From Pseudomonadota bacterium (GTDB lineage: Bacteria; SZUA-182; DTGQ01), in assembly GCA_030605265.1 (NCBI GenBank), contig JAUWIR010000241.1, positions 1 to 7,022 on the forward strand: a stretch of DNA of 7,022 bases. The letters run 5' to 3'. Position 1 is the first letter of the stretch. Each line of letters opens with the position of its first letter. Below, piece after piece: positions 1-4,539 of the stretch. The position numbers and the translations under genes are program-made. Under the pieces are notes generated by a model, which was not told where the DNA came from, did no database searches, and saw only the letters and a program-made list of their open reading frames with translations.

Positions 1-486
1 AAAGGGGCGGCCTCCGCCCTTTATGGTGCGGATGCCATGACCGGAGTAATTAATATCATCACCAAGAAAAATGTCAAAAAAACTACAGCTAAAGTCTCTT
101 TTGAATCAGGTTTTGTGGGTGCTGAGGGGCATCAAAATCACAGCATAAGTTTCTTAAGCCCTAAATTGAATTTGGGCTTTCATTACTCCCATCTTGATGG
201 AATAAGAGAAATCTCCCGAAGCTTTTCAGATAATTACCAATATGATACAAGTGGTACCGATAAATACTCTTTCAATCTCAATACTCATCTTTGCCCTAAT
301 TTTTTTTTTGATTACTTGGGGTCTTTTTACCAAACAGGGTTTAAAAAAATCTATGATGACCGGGAAAGACCATCGGAGGGAACTGATCAGGAACATTATA
401 AACATTTTGTAGATCTTCGGTATGAAAATGAAAAGGTGAAACTGAAAGTCTTTGATAGTTATGGGGAGATGAAAAGGGATGATTAA
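1..486 (+). pseudogene. TonB-dependent outer-membrane receptor, fragment (5' end outside window, frameshifted)
   Basis: Reading from base 1 gives 161 residues without a start, so the gene enters from the left. The first residues (GAASALYGADAMTGVINII) are the classic end of the plug domain of TonB-dependent receptors, which import siderophores, cobalamin, metals or glycans across the outer membrane using TonB energy. The rest alternates short aromatic/polar strands and loops, as expected for the first barrel strands. The frame stops at 484-486, but barrel-like sequence resumes at once in another frame (483 onward), so one base was lost, or two gained, near 475-485. The ATG at 37 is internal to the plug motif and not a real start. 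Full receptors have roughly 600-900 residues, so this copy is not functional as read. The substrate cannot be told. Confidence 0.85.
300..309 (+). repeat. Homopolymer T10 inside the receptor gene
   Basis: Ten consecutive T residues encode part of Asn-Phe-Phe-Phe in the receptor fragment. The tract is in frame here, so it is not the cause of the frameshift near 480. Tracts of this length are prone to slippage in replication and in sequencing. Confidence 0.7.
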
Positions 487-788
487 CATCAGAACCGGAA
501 GAGAATAATAAGAATTATAATTTAGGTATGGAAGAGAGCCTGAAGTTTTCTTGGGAAAAATCAACCCTGGTAATCGGCTCAGAGTACATTTACCGTGGAG
601 CTGATTATAAAAATAAATATGGGAAACATCATCGCAATGATTATGCAGCTTTTTTAGAAGCGAAGAAAGAATTTAGGGAGCGGCTAAAGAAAAATGCAGA
701 AAATGCGATGAACTCTCTATTGTCAGCTCTTGAAAATTTCATCCGGCAGTATCCGGCTGAATATGCGAAAAATTGCATAGAAACTTAA
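483..788 (+). pseudogene. Continuation of the TonB-dependent receptor after the frameshift, with an unrelated-looking helical tail
   Basis: Frame 3 from 483 gives LTSEPEENNKNYNLGMEES and then alternating strand-like sequence (SLKFSWEKSTLVIGSEYIYR). Together with HRNDYAAFLEAKKEF this fits barrel strands and loops continuing the upstream fragment. From about 665 to the stop at 786-788 the character changes to a charged amphipathic helix (RERLKKNAENAMNSLLSALE, then YPAEYAKNCIET). That is unlike a barrel, and the several hundred residues needed to finish a receptor are absent. I infer a deletion or insertion junction around 655-680. The tail may be the end of a different gene, possibly transposase-like, but I do not recognise the family. 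An ATG at 528 could start an 86-residue ORF but has no good ribosome binding site. Confidence 0.6.
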
Positions 789-891
789 ATTGCCTGAAAA
801 CATGTCAGATTTTTGGGGACAGGGTACTAGGCCGTCAGTGTATTTTCACTTTTCGGAATGCAGTTACACATTAATGATTTTAATTAATTAA

Positions 892-909
892 GATGTAAAG
901 GATGTAAAG
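892..909 (+). repeat. 9-bp tandem repeat GATGTAAAG x2
   Basis: Two exact head-to-tail copies of GATGTAAAG lie 44 bases before the predicted -35 element of the metalloprotease promoter. The position and spacing are compatible with an activator site, or the pair may be a simple slippage duplication. Confidence 0.6.
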
Positions 910-952
910 CTTTTGGGCCAAAAAAGCAAATGAATAACATTTGGTGAAATGT

Positions 953-981
953 TTGACAAAATTATAATGTAGTGATAATAA
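953..981 (+). promoter_or_regulatory. Candidate sigma70-type promoter for the metalloprotease gene
   Basis: A perfect -35 hexamer TTGACA (953-958) is followed after 17 bases by TAATAA (976-981), which matches the -10 consensus at four of six positions. A perfect TATAAT (963-968) also lies here and could pair with TTGGTG (941-946, 16-base spacing), so two overlapping promoters are possible. Both would give a leader of roughly 80-100 bases before the preferred GTG start at 1071. Confidence 0.45.
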
Positions 982-1010
982 TAAAAGGAATCATTCTCAT
1001 TTCAATAGAA

Positions 1011-1057
1011 TAAAAATTCAACTTCCAAGCAGATCTCCTGGTGAGGTTATGCCTTTT
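1011..1057 (+). repeat. Diverged direct repeat, copy 1, at the 5' end of the metalloprotease gene
   Basis: This segment matches 1075-1123 at about 41 of 47 aligned bases with one 2-base gap. The shared core includes ATCTCCTGG and AGGTTATGCCTTTT. It is a degenerate copy of the region encoding the signal-peptide start, and has an in-frame TAA at 1011-1013. Confidence 0.8.
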
Positions 1058-1058
1058 C

Positions 1059-1064
1059 GGTGGA
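1059..1064 (+). promoter_or_regulatory. Ribosome binding site GGTGGA supporting the GTG start at 1071
   Basis: GGTGGA lies six bases before GTG 1071 and differs from a GGAGGA core by one base. The longer alternative start, GTG 1041, is preceded by GATCTCCTG, which has no Shine-Dalgarno match. This favours 1071. Confidence 0.5.
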
Positions 1065-1070
1065 ATTATC

Positions 1071-3335
1071 GTGATAAAATTTCAACTCCCAAACAAACAT
1101 CTCCTGGCTAGGTTATGCCTTTTGTTTCCTCTATTCTTTCATTTTTATCTACCAAAAAATAAACATATTTATGCTCAACCTATCTATGACCATGATCTAT
1201 CCACCAATTTTCGCCTTTGGCTAAATCAAGAAATTGAATCCCTCTTCCCCTATAAAGCTGAATTTTTCCGGCCCCTTAATTTTTCTTTCTCTCCTTTTTC
1301 CTCTCAATCAATGAGACGATGCGGAACGTCATTGATGAGGGTAGCTCGACTATATCCTTATTTACTGGAGGAAAAAAACAAGTTTATACTCTATCGCCCA
1401 ACAGATAATAAATACGGTCCTGAATATTACGGACCTGATGTCGAGGTCTGGTCATATGATACTGCAGATGGGCATTGTCGGATTCATTATACTGAAGATA
1501 GTGATTCATTACATATGGTATTCGGCTCAGATGGAGCCCTGGAAACTATCCCTGATTTTGTTTTAAAGTCTGCTGAAGCTCTTGAAACCGTATGGGCAAA
1601 AGAAATTGAGGATATGGGCTATCAACCTCCTCCTGCTGATGGGAATGCCGGAGGTATATCAGATAAAGGTACTTCTCTTTTTGACTGTTATATTATCAAT
1701 CTATCCGGATGTTATGGTTACACTGATACTGATCAAGGGAAACCGTATATTGTGATAACTAACAATTTTGAAGGATTTAGCCAAAATCATGATCCCGAAG
1801 GGGCCGCTTTAGGGGCAATGCGTGTTACTATAGCCCATGAATTTTTTCATGCCGTTCAAGTTTATTATATTGATTGGCCTTATGATTTTGAAATGAAGAA
1901 TTTTTGGTGGGAGGAAAATACCGCCGTCTGGATGGAAGAAGAGGTATATGATTTTATCAATGATTACTTTCATTATATCGGTTCTCCCTATGATGATCTT
2001 AATGATAATGGTCAGTGGAATTATGGGGAACCATACTATGACATCCTTGGTCAATTGGAGGGGGATTCCTGGCGGAAAAAAAATGGCTGGTTCGACTGGC
2101 CTTTCTTATCTCTAGAGTGTCAAATGCATAGCTTTGCAGAATATCAGGAATACGGGGGAGCCCTCTGGCCTAAACACCTTTCAAAAGAGTATGGGCCTGA
2201 AATTATTAGAGACATATTCAGCTCTATGCTTCAAAATGATTGGAATGCCCTTTCTTCCATTCAAGCTATTCTTACTGAAAAAGGGAGCAGCCTGCCGGCA
2301 TGTCTGAAAGATTTTAAAGCAAAAATTTTGATCAGAGATTTTAAGGATGAGCAATGGTTTCCTCTGGTTTGGCATATTGCCGACTTCTCGGAATATCCCG
2401 AACATTTGAATCCCGAAAATCCCCTGTTTTCCAGCAGCTCTTTTTACAGTGGGTATCATGGAAGCTATAAGAACGGCTGCCCGGGGAATCTCGATCATCT
2501 ATCATCCCATTACCTTCTCTTTAAGGCCCCGGAGAATAAGGGAAACATTCAGTTTTCCTTTGAAAGAATAAGCGGGGAAGCGGAATTATCATGTCTTCTT
2601 ATGTTAGCAACCCAAAACGGTCTTTGGGAAAGGAGGGAAATTACCCTCAACCCTGATATCCATACAGGCGAAATTACTATCCACGGATTCGGACAAGAAG
2701 CTGAATATCGCCGTATTGTGGCTATTCCCATAAATACTTTCAGCTCTTCATATACCTTGTATAATAATATCCCTTTTACCCTGGATGCAGGCTTTGAAAC
2801 TATGTTCAGTTATCAGGTTTCATTGAATTCGGGTATGAACCTTTTTTCGCCGGCTATCTCCATTGAGCAAAGTTTTGATTCACATCAATTTTTGCTTGAT
2901 TATTTTACTCCGAATTCTCTTTATTCAATAAGCTATTATGATAAACAGGCAGGGGAGTGGATAAAGAATTCATGGGTTGGTGATACCTCCCCTTATTCGG
3001 TTAGCGGCCCGCATTTTGATCTTGTTCAAGGAGGCATTTACTTGCTTTACTTGAAAAATCCTGTAGTATTAACCTTAGAATCCTACCTTAACACTGAAGG
3101 CATCTGCCTTGACAGAGGTATTAATTTTTTTTCCTATTCGCCTCAAATGCTCAATGCAGGATCAAAAGATGCTTTTACTTTTTTTACCGATTGTGAGGAA
3201 AACCCTACAGTAATTCGTAAAAAAAATAATTGGAATGGTAAATGGGAGATAACCTACGGCTTTTTTCAAAAATGTGCAGGGGAAAATTTTTCCATCTCCC
3301 CGGGAGAAACATATATTATTGAAATAGATCAATAA
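1071..3335 (+). CDS. Secreted HEXXH zinc metalloprotease, MXAN_6640-like
   Basis: The product has about 754 residues. A signal peptide is clear: KFQLPNKHLLAR, a hydrophobic core LCLLFPLFFHFYL, and likely cleavage after IYA before QP. The catalytic region has AHEFFHAVQ, with zinc ligands His256 and His260 and catalytic Glu257 (numbered from GTG 1071). About 20 residues on, WWEENTAVWMEE supplies the third ligand, probably Glu281 or Glu282: a gluzincin arrangement. Preceding motifs (RIHYTEDSDSL, IPDFVLKSAEAL, FDCYIINL, YGYTD) match secreted proteases of the MXAN_6640 family as I know it. DLNDNGQWNYGEPYYD (from about residue 309) resembles a calcium loop. The C-terminus is beta-rich, with two related modules at about 585-662 and 668-754, each opening with G-[MI]-N-[LF]-F-S and closing with a G-x-[YI]-Y turn. 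GTG 1041 would add ten residues (MRLCLFGGII) and is the alternative start. The gene is intact, unlike its neighbours. The natural substrate is unknown. Confidence 0.8.
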   Translation: MIKFQLPNKHLLARLCLLFPLFFHFYLPKNKHIYAQPIYDHDLSTNFRLWLNQEIESLFPYKAEFFRPLNFSFSPFSSQSMRRCGTSLMRVARLYPYLLEEKNKFILYRPTDNKYGPEYYGPDVEVWSYDTADGHCRIHYTEDSDSLHMVFGSDGALETIPDFVLKSAEALETVWAKEIEDMGYQPPPADGNAGGISDKGTSLFDCYIINLSGCYGYTDTDQGKPYIVITNNFEGFSQNHDPEGAALGAMRVTIAHEFFHAVQVYYIDWPYDFEMKNFWWEENTAVWMEEEVYDFINDYFHYIGSPYDDLNDNGQWNYGEPYYDILGQLEGDSWRKKNGWFDWPFLSLECQMHSFAEYQEYGGALWPKHLSKEYGPEIIRDIFSSMLQNDWNALSSIQAILTEKGSSLPACLKDFKAKILIRDFKDEQWFPLVWHIADFSEYPEHLNPENPLFSSSSFYSGYHGSYKNGCPGNLDHLSSHYLLFKAPENKGNIQFSFERISGEAELSCLLMLATQNGLWERREITLNPDIHTGEITIHGFGQEAEYRRIVAIPINTFSSSYTLYNNIPFTLDAGFETMFSYQVSLNSGMNLFSPAISIEQSFDSHQFLLDYFTPNSLYSISYYDKQAGEWIKNSWVGDTSPYSVSGPHFDLVQGGIYLLYLKNPVVLTLESYLNTEGICLDRGINFFSYSPQMLNAGSKDAFTFFTDCEENPTVIRKKNNWNGKWEITYGFFQKCAGENFSISPGETYIIEIDQ
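1075..1123 (+). repeat. Diverged direct repeat, copy 2, coding for the signal-peptide N-region
   Basis: This is the second copy of the repeat at 1011-1057. In frame it encodes KFQLPNKHLLARLCLL, which looks like the true positively charged N-region and start of the hydrophobic core. The offset between copies is 64 bases before the gap and 66 after it, so the late part of both copies stays in the same frame. Confidence 0.8.
2820..3332 (+). repeat. Two C-terminal beta-rich modules in the metalloprotease
   Basis: The first module opens with SLNSGMNLFSPAISIEQSF and ends with FDLVQGGIYLLYLKNP. The second opens with LDRGINFFSYSPQMLNAGS and ends with NFSISPGETYIIEIDQ. Both contain a W-x-[KG] segment in the middle (GEWIKNSW; NWNGKWEI). 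The shared pattern is hydrophobic strands around a G-x-N-[LF]-F-S opener and a G-x-Y closing strand, about 80 residues long. Similar repeats occur at the ends of many secreted proteins and probably mediate binding or surface retention. The family name is not certain. Confidence 0.5.
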
Positions 3336-3437
3336 GAAAATTAACCCTTTATTCTTTATTAGCTGACTATAACATCACTAAGGTATAAAATTTAATACCA
3401 ATTTTAATTCTTCAAAATAACTTTCTATTTGAAAAAT
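3336..3437. other. AT-rich spacer between the metalloprotease and YdjY-like genes
   Basis: It contains a weak inverted repeat GGTAT...ATACC (3382-3386 and 3395-3399, 8-base loop) followed by ATTTTAATTCTT, which is a poor candidate terminator. No strong promoter and no Shine-Dalgarno sequence before the next start can be seen. Confidence 0.4.
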
Positions 3438-3890
3438 ATGAGAAAAAGAACTATTTATATTTGTGCTATAATGATTTTAATTTTTTACCCCTTGACTACC
3501 TTTTCTGATTTACGAATTCCCGCTAATCCCGGCAAAGATGTTCCTGTAAAGCAGATTGGACCGGATATATACAAGATTGGCGGAGTGACTTTAAATAAAA
3601 CAAGAAAAGAAATATATATTTCCGGCAGTATTAATATGCAAAGTGGATTGATTGAATATTTTGCTTGCAGTCAAGCGGAGGAAGGAAAGCTGCATGAAAG
3701 CCTTTTAAAGCTTGAAGTAAAACCTTTTGATTTGCAGGTAGCTTTACTATTGTTGGGGCTTAAGCATGAGAATAATTTAAAATTTCAAGGAGATAGCGCC
3801 GTACCGCAAGGAGACTTTTTAGAAATTTGGGTAGAATGGGAACTATCAAATAATTCCCCAAAAAGGGTTAAGGCAGAGGAGCTAATTTAA
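3438..3890 (+). CDS. Secreted YdjY-domain protein, probably C-terminally truncated
   Basis: The product has 150 residues from ATG 3438. TTG 3429 would add three residues, and neither start has a clear ribosome binding site. The N-terminus is a signal peptide (MRKRTIYICAIMILIFYPLT), likely cleaved near TTFS before DLRIP. The body matches the YdjY domain: KIGGVTLNKTRKEIYISGSI, then GLIEYFACSQ, HESLLKLEVKPFDLQVALLL, LGLKHENNL, and VPQGDFLEIWVEWE. It ends at KRVKAEELI. Many YdjY-domain proteins continue with further residues (a GS/W region and a Y-x-A-D-x-G region), which are missing here. The stop abuts sequence from a different gene, so truncation by deletion is likely. The domain is known in E. 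coli YdjY and in Planctomycetes and other bacteria, but its biochemical role is not established. Export to the periplasm is expected. Confidence 0.7.
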   Translation: MRKRTIYICAIMILIFYPLTTFSDLRIPANPGKDVPVKQIGPDIYKIGGVTLNKTRKEIYISGSINMQSGLIEYFACSQAEEGKLHESLLKLEVKPFDLQVALLLLGLKHENNLKFQGDSAVPQGDFLEIWVEWELSNNSPKRVKAEELI

Positions 3891-4511
3891 ACATTATTAA
3901 TTGTACTTTTGTGAACAATTATGGAGGTGGTAGGGGGCGGAGCTTTACATTTTGAAGGGAATAGCTGCTCTATAAAAAATTCAATATTTTGGAATAACTC
4001 GGCAAGCCTTGGTAGTCAGATTAATATCTCTTCGGCAACTCTTAATATAAGTTATTCGAATGTCGATGGTGACGATGCAGGCATTGCTCTAGGCGAGTAT
4101 GGGGACGGTACCCTAAATTGGTTATCAGGCAATATCAATGCTGATCCTTTATTCATTAACTCTGTAACAGAAGATTACCATTTGCAGCCTAATTCCCCAT
4201 GCATTGATACCGGTACAGATAGTGATACACCTACCCATGATAAAGATGGTAATCTTAGGGACAATAATCCAGATATGGGAGCCTATGAGTTTTATTGTGA
4301 GTTAACACCTGAGATTTGCGATGGCCTCGACAACGATTGTGATGGAATAATCCCAGCGGATGAAACTACAGATGCTGACGGCGATGGATTTGTTGCATGC
4401 AATGATTGCGATGATACTGATCCTGCTATAAATCCAGGGGCCCAGGAAGTATGTGAAGGGATAGACAACAACTGTGATGGGCACGAAGATGAGGATTTAG
4501 TTCGAACCTGA
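3881..4511 (+). CDS. Beta-helix (choice-of-anchor Q) tail plus MopE repeats; 5'-truncated, front part of a split gene
   Basis: The main open frame (ATG 3921) encodes 196 residues, but this ATG is probably not genuine. In another frame, 3881-3931 reads ANLNIINCTFVNNYGGG, a typical rung of a right-handed parallel beta-helix. Dropping one base near 3930 joins it to GGGALHFEGN. Then come SIKNSIFWNNSASLGSQINI, YSNVDG, GNINADPLF, DYHLQPNSPCIDTG and RDNNPDMGAYEFY, the hallmark end of choice-of-anchor-Q beta-helix proteins. From 4308 follow two MopE-type repeats: EICDGLDNDCDGIIPADE with TDADGDGFVACNDCDDTDP, and EVCEGIDNNCDGHEDEDLV. These are Asp/Cys-rich, presumed calcium- or metal-binding surface modules. 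TGA 4509-4511 ends the frame where this repeat class usually has Cys (RTC). The same protein continues in frame +1 downstream, so this is half of a damaged gene. The signal peptide and most of the helix are missing. Confidence 0.65.
3928..3938 (+). other. Frameshift site 1 in the multidomain gene
   Basis: GGTAGGGGGCG contains a G5 run. Upstream the beta-helix is in frame 2 (NCTFVNNYGGG); downstream it is in frame 3 (GGGALHFEGN). One extra base in this tract explains both. Confidence 0.6.
4308..4424 (+). repeat. MopE-type repeat, copy A
   Basis: This 39-codon unit (PEICDG to DDTDP) is repeated at 4618-4734. The proteins agree at 34 of 39 residues, while about 19 codons differ only synonymously. 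Confidence 0.85.
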
Positions 4512-4531
4512 TATTCAGGGGCAGTGGGGGA
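4509..4531 (+). other. In-frame stop plus frameshift site 2 in the multidomain gene
   Basis: Frame 3 reads RT-stop-YSGAVG. The other frame then gives GTEGVGECVGG. The join falls in GTGGGGGAC, a G5 run with one base too many. The stop codon lies at the start of a 5-bp inverted repeat with a 3-base loop, CCTGA-TAT-TCAGG (4507-4519). Restoring one codon (TGA to TGT or TGC) and removing one G would give RTCYSGAVGTEGVGEC, a typical MopE linker. Confidence 0.65.
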
Positions 4532-4539
4532 CAGAAGGC

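Larger units (their letters stand above)
789..1040. other. AT-rich intergenic region upstream of the metalloprotease gene
   Basis: No coding sequence is supported here. The region holds a TTAATTAATTAA palindrome (880-891), an exact 9-bp tandem repeat GATGTAAAG (892-900 and 901-909), and an imperfect inverted repeat GCTTTT...AAAAGC (909-914 and 922-927). It also contains the promoter elements annotated separately. The inverted repeat is not followed by a T run, so it is not a convincing terminator for the receptor remnant. It could be an operator, but nothing identifies a regulator. Confidence 0.5.

Noticed and set aside
300..309. T10 tract as a phase-variation switch for the receptor
   Set aside because: The tract is in frame, and the gene is broken elsewhere and truncated, so switching here would have no effect in this copy.
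226..564. Minus-strand open frame opposite the receptor remnant
   Set aside because: It lies opposite clear TonB-receptor coding sequence and has low-complexity Ile/Phe-rich composition typical of an antisense shadow.
814..830. TTTTTGGGGACAGGG resembling ends of some short interspersed or transposon-like elements
   Set aside because: No matching inverted partner is present nearby, and a similar GGGGGACAG at 4525 is explained by coding sequence.
1809..2731. Three minus-strand open frames opposite the protease gene
   Set aside because: The plus-strand protease frame is continuous with catalytic motifs; the antisense frames show no domain or start signal.
3382..3399. GGTAT...ATACC hairpin as an intrinsic terminator after the protease gene
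   Set aside because: The stem has only five AT-rich pairs with an 8-base loop and no uninterrupted T run follows.
4509..4519. TGA at a Cys position, at the edge of a small inverted repeat, as a selenocysteine codon
   Set aside because: A frameshift lies only about 15 bases downstream, so recoding alone would not restore the protein. The CCTGA-TAT-TCAGG hairpin begins with the codon itself, unlike a bacterial SECIS placed after it, and no other sign of selenoprotein use is visible.
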